DNA of 64,000 bases from Flavobacterium psychrophilum (GTDB taxonomy: Bacteria > Bacteroidota > Bacteroidia > Flavobacteriales > Flavobacteriaceae): assembly GCA_001708385.1 (NCBI GenBank), contig CP012388.1, positions 1,550,001-1,614,000 on the forward strand. The letters run 5' to 3'. The notes under the pieces are model-generated. The model was not told where the DNA came from, searched no databases, and saw nothing but the letters and a program-made list of their open reading frames with translations. Shown one piece after another: positions 1-7,948 of the stretch; position 1 is the stretch's first letter; the number at the start of each line of letters is the position of its first letter. The translations under genes and the position numbers were made by a program.

Positions 1-1455
1 ACACAAACAGATGGTAAAGAAGTTTCAGGCAGTAAAGTATTTGAACTATATGATACTTTCGGTTTCCCTGAAGACTTAACAGCGCTTATCCTTAAAGAAA
101 AAGGCCTTGAATATAACAAAGCCGATTTTGATGCTGAGCTTAAAAAACAAAAAGACCGTTCGCGTGCCGCTTCTGAAGTAGCGACAGACGACTGGGTTCT
201 TTTAGCAGAAGGCAATATTGAAACCTTTGTTGGTTATGATCAGGCAGAGAACGAAGTGAAAATTACCCGTTACCGTAAAGTAGATTCTAAAAAAGATGGT
301 GTTTTATATCAGATCGTTTTAGACAATACTCCTTTCTATCCGGAAGGCGGAGGACAGGTAGGTGACAAAGGATCTTTGGTAGCGGCAAACGAAACTATCG
401 AAGTACTTGACACTAAAAAAGAAAACAACCTTATACTGCACATTGCTAAAAAGCTTCCTGAAAACGTAAACGGTACTTTTATTGCAAAGGTTAATGAGAA
501 GCTAAGAAGTGATTCTGCAAGTAACCACTCGGCTACCCACCTCCTTCACCAGGCGTTGCGCACTATACTAGGCACGCACGTTGAACAAAAAGGATCGTTG
601 GTAAGCCCTGGCTATCTTCGTTTTGACTTTTCGCATTTTGCAAAAGTTACCGATGAGGAATTGAAACAGGTAGAAGATTTTGTAAACGCAAGAATACAGG
701 AACACCTTCCGCTTATTGAGCGCAGGAACATTCCGTTTAAACAAGCAGTTGAAGAAGGTGCAATGGCACTTTTTGGTGAAAAATATGGCGATAATGTACG
801 CGCCATTAAATTTGGCGAAAGCATGGAGCTTTGCGGTGGTATACACGTAAGGAACACTGCCGATATATGGTACTTTAAAATTGTAAGCGAAGGTGCGGTT
901 GCTGCCGGTATCCGCAGGATAGAAGCAATAACCAATGAAGCTGTTAAAGCTTACTTTGCCACACAGGAAAAAGAACTTGAAGAAATTAATGCTGCACTTA
1001 AAAATCCACAGGATACGCTTAAGGCTGTAGTATCGCTTCAGGACGAAAACACAAAACTTAAAAAGCAGCTTGAAGCACTGCTTCGCGATAAGGCAAAAAA
1101 CCTTAAAGGCGAACTTGCAACAGAGCTTAAAGAAATAAACGGCGTTCAGTTTCTTGCAAAACAGGTAGACCTTGACGCCACAGGCGCTAAAGATCTTGCT
1201 TACGAACTGGGAACTTTAGGCACTAACTTATTCCTTGTACTGGCTACTGCCGATGAAGGCAAGCCAATGCTTACCTGCTACATCTCTAAAGAACTTGTAG
1301 CCAATAAAGGCCTTAATGCAGGACAGGTAGTACGCGAACTGGGTAAATTTATCCAGGGCGGCGGCGGAGGACAGCCTTTCTTTGCTACTGCCGGCGGTAA
1401 AAATGCTGCGGGTATTAATGATGCATTAGCAGCAGCAGAAAATTTCATAAAATAA
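1..1455 (+). CDS. alaS: Alanine--tRNA ligase, 3' part (5' end outside window)
   Basis: The frame is open from base 1, so the gene began before the window; about 484 C-terminal residues are present. The product charges tRNA-Ala in the cytoplasm. Visible parts are the end of the aminoacylation/tRNA-binding region, the editing domain with its zinc-type ligands HSATH (HxxxH) and CGGIH (CxxxH), a coiled-coil linker, and a C-terminal DHHA1-type domain with a glycine-rich [10 protein letters not shown] stretch near the end. The first ATG at 256 is internal and not a real start. A strong hairpin terminator follows directly. Confidence 0.97.
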   Translation, partial: TQTDGKEVSGSKVFELYDTFGFPEDLTALILKEKGLEYNKADFDAELKKQKDRSRAASEVATDDWVLLAEGNIETFVGYDQAENEVKITRYRKVDSKKDGVLYQIVLDNTPFYPEGGGQVGDKGSLVAANETIEVLDTKKENNLILHIAKKLPENVNGTFIAKVNEKLRSDSASNHSATHLLHQALRTILGTHVEQKGSLVSPGYLRFDFSHFAKVTDEELKQVEDFVNARIQEHLPLIERRNIPFKQAVEEGAMALFGEKYGDNVRAIKFGESMELCGGIHVRNTADIWYFKIVSEGAVAAGIRRIEAITNEAVKAYFATQEKELEEINAALKNPQDTLKAVVSLQDENTKLKKQLEALLRDKAKNLKGELATELKEINGVQFLAKQVDLDATGAKDLAYELGTLGTNLFLVLATADEGKPMLTCYISKELVANKGLNAGQVVRELGKFIQGGGGGQPFFATAGGKNAAGINDALAAAENFIK

Positions 1456-1471
1456 ATTAATGAAAATTATA

Positions 1472-1511
1472 CAAAACCCCAACTGCTTTGCTTTTGGGGT
1501 TTTGTTTTTTT
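1472..1511 (+). terminator. Rho-independent terminator of alaS
   Basis: AAAACCCCAA (1473-1482) pairs with TTGGGGTTTT (1494-1503) and is followed by a run of T. It lies 17 nt after the alaS stop codon. Confidence 0.9.
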
Positions 1512-1536
1512 AAATTTACAGTATAATAAAAACAAC

Positions 1537-2493
1537 ATGCAGTTCTCAACTCAAATACCTGTTATCCCAAGCAATAATCCGATTGATTACAACTCTAAAA
1601 TTGTGTCATTAGGATCGTGCTTTGCTGTGAATATTGGGCAAAAGTTTGATTACTTTAAATTTAAAAATACGACCAATCCTTTTGGGATATTGTTTCATCC
1701 GCTGGCGCTGGAAAAGTTTATAAGCTATGCTTTAAACAATAAGCAATTTACCGAAGCTGATACTTTTGAACAAAATGGACTATGGCATTGCTTTGATGCA
1801 CATTCTGATCTCAGCCATATTAATAAGGCTGCGTTACTAGATAATCTTAATGCAGCATGCTCTTCGGCGAATGCCACAATAAAAGAAGCAACGCATCTTA
1901 TCATTACCCTTGGTACGGCCTGGGTATACCGTTACATTACAACAGGGAACCTTGTTGCCAACTGCCACAAAGTACCTCAAAAAGAATTTACAAAAGAGTT
2001 GCTCTCAGTTGACACTATAAACCAAAGCCTGGACAGCATTATCACACAAATACAGGAAGTCAATCCTAATGTTCACATCATATTTACTGTATCACCAGTA
2101 CGCCACATCAAAGATGGTTTTACCGAAAACCAGTGGAGCAAAGCAAATCTTATAAGTGCGTTACACCAGGTACTGAAAACTGACAGCCTGAAACTAAACA
2201 TTGCCTATTTCCCTTCATACGAAATTATGATGGATGAATTACGCGATTACCGCTTCTATGCCGAAGATATGATACATCCGTCGGTTACCGCTGTCGATTA
2301 TATATGGGAGCGCTTTACAGGCGCTTATACCACTCCACAGACACAGGAAACCATGAAGCTTGCAGATAGTATCCGGAAAGGATTAGCTCACCGACCTTTT
2401 AACCCCGATACAACCCAGCATAAACAATTTTTAGCAAAACTGGATGATAGGATTGCAGCACTGAAAAAGCAGCATCCTCACATTAGCTTCTGA
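1537..2493 (+). CDS. GSCFA domain-containing protein
   Basis: This 318-residue protein carries the eponymous motif near its N-terminus (SLGSCFAVNIG, about residues 26-36), which defines the GSCFA family, a group related to SGNH/GDSL hydrolases. The Ser in GSC would be the nucleophile, and the late D..HPS (DMIHPS, near residue 250) fits the Asp/His end of an SGNH active site. No signal peptide is evident, so it is probably cytoplasmic. The substrate is unknown. It stands alone between the alaS terminator and a DUF4230 gene 58 nt downstream. Confidence 0.88.
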   Translation: MQFSTQIPVIPSNNPIDYNSKIVSLGSCFAVNIGQKFDYFKFKNTTNPFGILFHPLALEKFISYALNNKQFTEADTFEQNGLWHCFDAHSDLSHINKAALLDNLNAACSSANATIKEATHLIITLGTAWVYRYITTGNLVANCHKVPQKEFTKELLSVDTINQSLDSIITQIQEVNPNVHIIFTVSPVRHIKDGFTENQWSKANLISALHQVLKTDSLKLNIAYFPSYEIMMDELRDYRFYAEDMIHPSVTAVDYIWERFTGAYTTPQTQETMKLADSIRKGLAHRPFNPDTTQHKQFLAKLDDRIAALKKQHPHISF

Positions 2494-2551
2494 TTATTTA
2501 TAGCAATTATAACATACCCTCTTACAAATTCTCCTTACATTTAAAATAAAA

Positions 2552-3157
2552 ATGGTACGCAAGATCATCATCGTTATTGCCTGCATAGTGCTTATAGTAC
2601 TCGCTTTCCGCTACTGCGAATTTAAAAAAGATAACACTACTCAAATTGAGGAAACAGCCCTTATACAGGAACAGATACGCAATGTCGGCAAACTTGTAGT
2701 TACCGAAGGCCATTTCTCGGAAGTGCTTACATATAAAGATCAGCAGAAATATTTTCTGGATATGATATCTGTTGAAAAGAAAGCTTTGGTAATTGTAAAT
2801 GCTGATGTAACCGTAAGCTACGATTTAAGCAAGATTGAATATGATATTGATGAGGCAAATAAGGTTATCACGATAAAAAACATCCCAAAAGAAGAGATTA
2901 AAATTAATCCCGACCTTAAGTTTTATGATGTGAAACAGAATGGCTTTAATGAGTTTACCGGCGAAGACTACAACAAAATAAATGCAACGGTAAAAAAGAA
3001 CCTGGCTAAGAAAATTGAGAAATCTACACTTAAAACAAATGCACAGAACCGCCTTGTAAGCGAGCTATCTAAAATACTCATCCTAACAAACACAATGGGA
3101 TGGAAACTGCAGTATAACGGCGATATTATTACCACGAATGAAGAACTGAAGCTTTAA
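2552..3157 (+). CDS. DUF4230 domain-containing membrane-anchored protein
   Basis: The 201-residue product has one N-terminal hydrophobic segment (residues 4-20, rich in I/V/L), then a soluble alpha/beta domain. The layout and text (GKLVVTEGHFSEV, later DVKQNGFNEFTGEDYNKI) match DUF4230 proteins, whose function is unknown. It is probably anchored in the inner membrane with its domain in the periplasm. Its stop codon overlaps the convergent gene at 3154 by 4 nt. Confidence 0.8.
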   Translation: MVRKIIIVIACIVLIVLAFRYCEFKKDNTTQIEETALIQEQIRNVGKLVVTEGHFSEVLTYKDQQKYFLDMISVEKKALVIVNADVTVSYDLSKIEYDIDEANKVITIKNIPKEEIKINPDLKFYDVKQNGFNEFTGEDYNKINATVKKNLAKKIEKSTLKTNAQNRLVSELSKILILTNTMGWKLQYNGDIITTNEELKL

Positions 3158-3522
3158 GGTGCTTTCTTCTTGGAGAGGTTGCCTACTCCCTTCATTAAGC
3201 CATTATAGTTAAATAGGACAAAGGCCAGATACGTAATAAACATCAAGCTCCAAACCATGAACATACGTATACCGCTTACTTCGGTAAACATCATTATCAT
3301 CATGGTGATAAAACCCAGTATCCATGTTGCAAAAAGCGTTAGATAAACCACATTTGCAATGGCTTGCGACGCTTTTTTAAAACCTATCTTGCTCATTATA
3401 ACAAAAGGCAAGGCTAACACCAACATGAGTGCAGGCACGCCAAATGCTCCCCAAATTACCATGTATTGCGGATTTTCTTCAAGCATCTGAAGAAAGTCAT
3501 ATAATTTAAAACTGAACTCCAT
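3154..3522 (-). CDS. Small integral membrane protein, third gene of the GIDE-LemA cassette
   Basis: I do not recognise a named family in this 122-residue protein. It has three likely membrane helices (about residues 22-42, 58-78, 84-105) and a basic C-terminus (KKKAP). Its start codon overlaps the end of lemA by 17 nt, so the two are translationally linked and the product probably belongs to the same membrane complex or pathway as LemA and the GIDE-like protein. Confidence 0.7.
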   Translation of the reverse strand: MEFSFKLYDFLQMLEENPQYMVIWGAFGVPALMLVLALPFVIMSKIGFKKASQAIANVVYLTLFATWILGFITMMIMMFTEVSGIRMFMVWSLMFITYLAFVLFNYNGLMKGVGNLSKKKAP

Positions 3523-4066
3523 TGTATTGTTTTTCCTGTTCTGATATCTCCAGCAGCGACTTTTCTTTATACCCCATTAGTTTCGCAAGAATTACCGGGG
3601 GAAACTCTGTAATGCCAATATTATACATAGTAACACTTTCGTTGAAAAATTCACGCCTGTCGGAAATTGCATTTTCAAGTTCGGAAACCCTTGTCTGTAA
3701 CTGTGTAAAGCTTTGAGCAGCTTTTAAATCGGGATAGTTTTCCGACACGGCAAAAACAGTTCGCATAGCCTTATCCATTTCGTTAGATAACTCCACCTTC
3801 TTATTTTCATCTTTAGTATTTAGAAAACGTGTCCGAACTTCCGTAAGCTTTTCGAGTAGTCCTGCTTCGTAGCTACTGTACTCTTTAACCACCTTAATAA
3901 GATTAGGTACTTCATCGGCACGCTGCTTAAGCAGTACATCTATATTGGCGAATGCTTTGCCAACATTAAACTTAAGCATAACAAGCTTATTATATGCCGA
4001 AACAATTACGCTTATAAGTCCTATTACAATAAGTATAACTATTACTAATGCTAATATCTGATTCAT
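3506..4066 (-). CDS. lemA: LemA family protein
   Basis: The 186-residue product has an N-terminal membrane helix (residues 3-24) followed by the LemA helical bundle. The signature text is visible: YNKLVMLKFNVGKAFANIDVLLKQR, ELENAISDRREFFNESVTMYN and FPPVILAKLMGYK. LemA proteins are membrane-anchored, with the helical domain outside the cytoplasmic membrane; their biochemical role is not settled. It sits 6 nt downstream of the GIDE-like gene and overlaps the next gene, so all three are probably one transcript. Confidence 0.93.
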   Translation of the reverse strand: MNQILALVIVILIVIGLISVIVSAYNKLVMLKFNVGKAFANIDVLLKQRADEVPNLIKVVKEYSSYEAGLLEKLTEVRTRFLNTKDENKKVELSNEMDKAMRTVFAVSENYPDLKAAQSFTQLQTRVSELENAISDRREFFNESVTMYNIGITEFPPVILAKLMGYKEKSLLEISEQEKQYNGVQF

Positions 4067-4072
4067 ACTTTT

Positions 4073-5167
4073 TTAGTTTAAAAAATTAAAAAAACTGTTC
4101 CAATCAAAGATGGCAGCACTCAAGTGCATAACCACTTCACCATCTTTTATCTCCATAGGAGAAACAAGTAATATGGCGACCATTATCCCCAAAACTCCCG
4201 AGAAGAAGGCAAATGAATTAAGAATTGGCTTATAGGTATTGTACTCCGTTACTTTGTCGAGCGGTGCTATTCCGAAGACATTTTTAATATTTTCATGTTC
4301 TATAATTGGCGTGTTGCCTCTCAACGACGCCTTGCCTATTATAAGCACATGATCGTTTTGCCTGAGTAGAAATTGCGAATACCTTCTACCTCCGGCTGAA
4401 TGGCGCGAATCAACTTCTATCCATATGAATTCAATTTTTTCAGGGTTTACTTCTATGGTTCCGGTTTCATCTGTTATAAAAAAAGGATTGCATACCGTCT
4501 CGGCAGAAATTTGCGAATAGCTTTCCCTGCCATCATCATCCCTCGATATACTTTCTACAACATATTTGTACCCTATACATTCTTTTTTCTCTATACGGGC
4601 AATTACCGGCTGGTTGGTGGTAATCTTTCCTTCAACTTCTACAAGTCCCATAGCGAGCGACCTTATCTTTGATGTCGGCAATGTAGCCTGGTATTTTTTA
4701 AACCTGTTTTTAGAACTTGGCATTATGCCTCCAAAAAATGCTATCGCAAAAATTATAAGAAAAGCATATGGCCCAGAAGCGACAAATACAACGCAAAAAA
4801 CAATTACCCATACCGCAATCAGAATTCTTTTCCACAGCGGTTTTTTCGGTTTCGGGGTAATGTAGTATTGTTTGGTTTCGGGATCTCCTTTTATGGCGGA
4901 GCGTATCATACCAATTATACCCAATAAGAAAACAGACGCTACCATAAGCCCAAACGCGGCTGCCATTAGTGCGGGAAGGATAAAATACGACACTAACAAC
5001 ACCAACGGATTTAAAGCAAAGAAAATCCATTTCGGCTTAAGGTTAACGTTATATAAAAGGGAAAATATAGCCGTATGAAAAATGGCGATCCCCATGCTAA
5101 ACAGCATGAGAAAGAAAAGAAATTGGATAGGAATGTCGAGAGCTAAAAATTCCCTTATTTCATACAT
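4073..5167 (-). CDS. GIDE-domain-like multi-pass membrane protein
   Basis: The 364-residue protein has about five N-terminal membrane helices (within residues 12-150), a soluble beta-rich domain (about 170-315) and a last helix (about 330-350). The soluble part contains VEVEGKI, CIGYKYVVES and VEGKI/VLIIGKAS motifs, as in the GIDE domain of mitochondrial MUL1-type ubiquitin ligases; there is no RING finger. Comparative genomics has linked bacterial GIDE proteins with LemA, as here. ATG 5167 lies only 5 nt below a 22-bp hairpin (5173-5252), which may control translation. Confidence 0.75.
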   Translation of the reverse strand: MYEIREFLALDIPIQFLFFLMLFSMGIAIFHTAIFSLLYNVNLKPKWIFFALNPLVLLVSYFILPALMAAAFGLMVASVFLLGIIGMIRSAIKGDPETKQYYITPKPKKPLWKRILIAVWVIVFCVVFVASGPYAFLIIFAIAFFGGIMPSSKNRFKKYQATLPTSKIRSLAMGLVEVEGKITTNQPVIARIEKKECIGYKYVVESISRDDDGRESYSQISAETVCNPFFITDETGTIEVNPEKIEFIWIEVDSRHSAGGRRYSQFLLRQNDHVLIIGKASLRGNTPIIEHENIKNVFGIAPLDKVTEYNTYKPILNSFAFFSGVLGIMVAILLVSPMEIKDGEVVMHLSAAIFDWNSFFNFLN

Positions 5168-5172
5168 AAGTA

Positions 5173-5252
5173 AGGCTTCAAATTTTAAATAAATTTAGAG
5201 TTAAAGCATGTAAGAATTACCCTAATTAACATTTATTTAAAACTTGAAGCCT
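5173..5252 (-). promoter_or_regulatory. Long hairpin directly upstream of the GIDE-like gene
   Basis: Bases 5173-5194 and 5231-5252 form 22-nt inverted arms with a 36-nt loop. The only imperfection (A5182 against C5243) becomes a G-U wobble in minus-strand RNA, so the stem is continuous only in the sense transcript of the downstream gene. The stem ends 5 nt before ATG 5167 and there is no following U-run, so it is not an ordinary terminator. A processing site or translational block are possible roles. Confidence 0.6.
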
Positions 5253-5258
5253 AAAAAA

Positions 5259-7019
5259 TTAATTCACTCTCTCTTTTTCAAAAATAAGTTCAAGTCCGCC
5301 TTCAATAAGGTGTGCAACCTCCGGGCGGTTTGCCTTTACGGCATCCAGGTGCAGCATAACCTGCTGTAATAATTCCTGGTTGTTATTTTTATGGGCAAGC
5401 TCAGCTATTTCAACAGAAAGCAGCCAGTCGTTACCATGTTTTTCTTTAAGTAATGTAAAAATTTCTTCAAGGTTTTGATTAGCCTCTTTAACTTCACGAA
5501 TGTTCCTTACATTTCTGTATAAATCTTCAAGATCTTCCCTTTCAACAGATTTAACCGCTTTAATGGTTTTGCTTGATGGCACATGCGTAATCATATCAAA
5601 ACTATTAACATCGGCCGGGCCCGAAAAAGCAGAAACTACTTTTTTACCTACAGCCATATCATAAATCCCCCATTCCGGTTGGAACAATACAGTCTCGTTA
5701 TGGGTAACCGTACAGTCTTTAAAGCTGATAAGGATAATTTTACCCTGAATGTTTCTTGTACCGGTGATGATCTCACCACTTACGGTAATATCGCCTTCAA
5801 ATTCTAGTGTTACGCGTTTACCTTCGTAAATATCGTACGCCATTAAATCGCGCGGACTCATATCTTCAACCGAAAGGTTAATACCTTTAAGCTTACCAAT
5901 CGGGCTACCAAAACCTTCTGCATGGTATGATGTGCCATGCCCTACAAGTTCTTTTTCTCTATACGATAATGCAGTCTGACCTGTAGTCTGTAAATAGACA
6001 GGTTTGCCTTCGCTCTCAATAACATTAGTAAATACACCCGATATCTGTATACCTGTACTAAGTTCTACAGTACCCAACGCTTTAGACTTTATCAGTTTCT
6101 CAACACTTCTAAGTCCGCCTGTACGAAGCGCCATTTTATTAGCGAATTCTTCCAGTACAAGGCTAAGATGGGCAAAGTCTGGCGTTACAAAAAGCTGCGG
6201 CTGTGGCTTTGTAATATCAAAACCCTGGTAAGCGGCTTCAATGTCGTAAGGTACTTTCTTAACGTTGTCGGTCATACACCAAGCGCTTTCTCCAATTGAT
6301 GAAAGCAATCCTGCACCATATATTTTAGGGTCTTCAACAGTCCCTATAAGGCCGTACTCTACCGTCCACCAATGCAGGTTACGTATAAGTGCCATTTCCG
6401 AAGGTTCGGCAACATCGTTCTGTAATTCGTCAACACGTTTTTCAATCGCATCAATTTCATCCTGAGGTGTGCCTTCTGCTTCTTTTAATATCGATAGAAG
6501 CCTGATAGCTTCATAAATTTCATAATCTCTTGCCGACGAAATAGCCTTACAGCCAATTTCACCGAAACGTCTTAAATATTCTGCATATTCCGGATTGGCA
6601 ATTATCGGCGCATGCCCTGCCCCTTCGTGGATAATATCCGGTGCAGGCGTGTATTCGATGTGCTCAAGCTGACGGATATCTGAGGCTATAACCAATACGT
6701 TATATGCCTGGAACTCCATGAATGCATTTGGCGGAATAAAACCGTCTACCGCTACAGCAGCCCAGCCTATTTCCTGCAATATCCTGTTCATACCATACAT
6801 GCTCGGGATATTATCTACCTCGATACCTGTTTTTTTAAGCCCTTCAAGATAAGAACTGTGTGCTACCCTGCTAAGATAATCTACATTTTTACGCATTACA
6901 TAGCGCCATACCGCCTGGTTTATAGGCGTATAGTCGTTGTAATCCTGTGGTTTTATAAATTGCTTTAAGTGCTTTGGCAATCTGTCTATAAGCGGGTTGC
7001 TCTCAATAGGTGCATTCAT
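5259..7019 (-). CDS. Biopterin-dependent aromatic amino acid hydroxylase
   Basis: A protein of 586 residues, probably a phenylalanine 4-monooxygenase making tyrosine with O2 and tetrahydropterin. The catalytic region lies in residues 1-300. Iron ligands are visible in IIHEGAGHAP (His131, His136) and in WWTVEYGL (Glu221). Typical bacterial enzymes have about 260-300 residues; here roughly 280 extra C-terminal residues follow (starting near LRSVEKLIKSKALG) with a beta-rich stretch and a helical end. ATG 7019 is preferred over the upstream TTG at 7028. Tyrosine hydroxylase activity cannot be excluded. Confidence 0.9.
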   Translation of the reverse strand: MNAPIESNPLIDRLPKHLKQFIKPQDYNDYTPINQAVWRYVMRKNVDYLSRVAHSSYLEGLKKTGIEVDNIPSMYGMNRILQEIGWAAVAVDGFIPPNAFMEFQAYNVLVIASDIRQLEHIEYTPAPDIIHEGAGHAPIIANPEYAEYLRRFGEIGCKAISSARDYEIYEAIRLLSILKEAEGTPQDEIDAIEKRVDELQNDVAEPSEMALIRNLHWWTVEYGLIGTVEDPKIYGAGLLSSIGESAWCMTDNVKKVPYDIEAAYQGFDITKPQPQLFVTPDFAHLSLVLEEFANKMALRTGGLRSVEKLIKSKALGTVELSTGIQISGVFTNVIESEGKPVYLQTTGQTALSYREKELVGHGTSYHAEGFGSPIGKLKGINLSVEDMSPRDLMAYDIYEGKRVTLEFEGDITVSGEIITGTRNIQGKIILISFKDCTVTHNETVLFQPEWGIYDMAVGKKVVSAFSGPADVNSFDMITHVPSSKTIKAVKSVEREDLEDLYRNVRNIREVKEANQNLEEIFTLLKEKHGNDWLLSVEIAELAHKNNNQELLQQVMLHLDAVKANRPEVAHLIEGGLELIFEKERVN

Positions 7020-7150
7020 ATCGTACAAACGTTATTTACATGGTAAATTTACGAATTTCTCACATAATATTATTAAACTGTAAAATTTATATTTTAAATA
7101 CTCTAAAATCCTGCCGCTTGTTAAATATAAAGCAACACTTACAAAAGCAA

Positions 7151-7173
7151 AGCCACGGCTTTAGACCGTGGCT
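7151..7173. repeat. REP-like palindrome
   Basis: AGCCACGG (7151-7158) and CCGTGGCT (7166-7173) are perfect inverted arms around a 7-nt loop, far more GC-rich than the surrounding spacer. There is no T-run on either side, so it does not look like a terminator. It resembles the palindromes mobilised by REP-associated Y1 transposases, but I see no second copy in this window. Confidence 0.45.
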
Positions 7174-7280
7174 AACAGAAACAAAGTAATAATTGAAATA
7201 ACAATTGATTAAAACAGTACATATATAACTTAAGTACTTGCTATTTTAGTATACAACTCCTGAAAAATTTTCTGACAATA

Positions 7281-7309
7281 AAAAAACCGAAGCTTTAAAG
7301 GCTTCGGTT
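7281..7309 (-). terminator. Terminator of the DUF4136 lipoprotein gene
   Basis: On the minus strand AACCGAAGC (7309-7301) pairs with GCTTCGGTT (7293-7285), followed by a T-run. It starts 7 nt after the stop codon of the gene ending at 7317. Confidence 0.88.
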
Positions 7310-7316
7310 CAGTATA

Positions 7317-7883
7317 TTATTTCTTTGCTTTTTTCTCCGGCGGAAATTGTTTCATGATCTCTGCAACAAATTCGTTTATACGGGCTTGTTTCTTATCGCG
7401 GTCCAGTGTTAGCACACCCGAACCTATTCCCTGCCAAACCAATTCTTTTTTATTAGCATCTATCAGGTCTATAAAAAGTGTCCCTTCGGTAGAGGTGCTT
7501 ACAGATGTGTAATTACCACCCCACATTCCGGGTCCGCCCCAGCCTCCCCAGCCGTAACCCCAGCCCCAGCCAAAACCGGCGCCGTAGCCCCATTGGTTTA
7601 CGTCGACTTCTTTGTGGGCTTTGGTAAACATATTTATCAGCAATGCAGGTTTATCGCTTTTGGTAAAGCCCTTTTTCTGCATTTCTGCATCAATGGCACC
7701 TAGTATCCTTTTTTTATCAAGGTCAGATATCTCAGCCTTTTCTATAGCCTTATCAAAAAAGCCATAGGTTTTATATTGGTTAAAATCGGTGTTATCATCA
7801 TAATCCGTATTAACCCGTACAGAACTGCAGGAGGCTGCAATAGCCATAATAAACAGTAGCGATAGCAATTTTAAAGTCTTCAT
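7317..7883 (-). CDS. DUF4136 domain-containing lipoprotein
   Basis: The 188-residue protein has a lipoprotein signal peptide ending in IAASCSS (Cys19 as lipidation site) and the DUF4136 pattern (VNTDYDDNTDFNQYKTYGF near the mature N-terminus, LFIDLIDANKKELVWQGIGSG later). A glycine/tryptophan-rich stretch (GYGWGGWGGPGMWGG, about residues 111-125) interrupts the fold. It is probably an outer-membrane or periplasmic lipoprotein; the function of the family is unknown. It has its own terminator and appears monocistronic. Confidence 0.88.
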   Translation of the reverse strand: MKTLKLLSLLFIMAIAASCSSVRVNTDYDDNTDFNQYKTYGFFDKAIEKAEISDLDKKRILGAIDAEMQKKGFTKSDKPALLINMFTKAHKEVDVNQWGYGAGFGWGWGYGWGGWGGPGMWGGNYTSVSTSTEGTLFIDLIDANKKELVWQGIGSGVLTLDRDKKQARINEFVAEIMKQFPPEKKAKK

Positions 7884-7948
7884 AATCTTAAAAGTTAATG
7901 GTTCATAGCAATGTGGTAAAAAGCGCTGACGATTAACTTTCGCAATTA

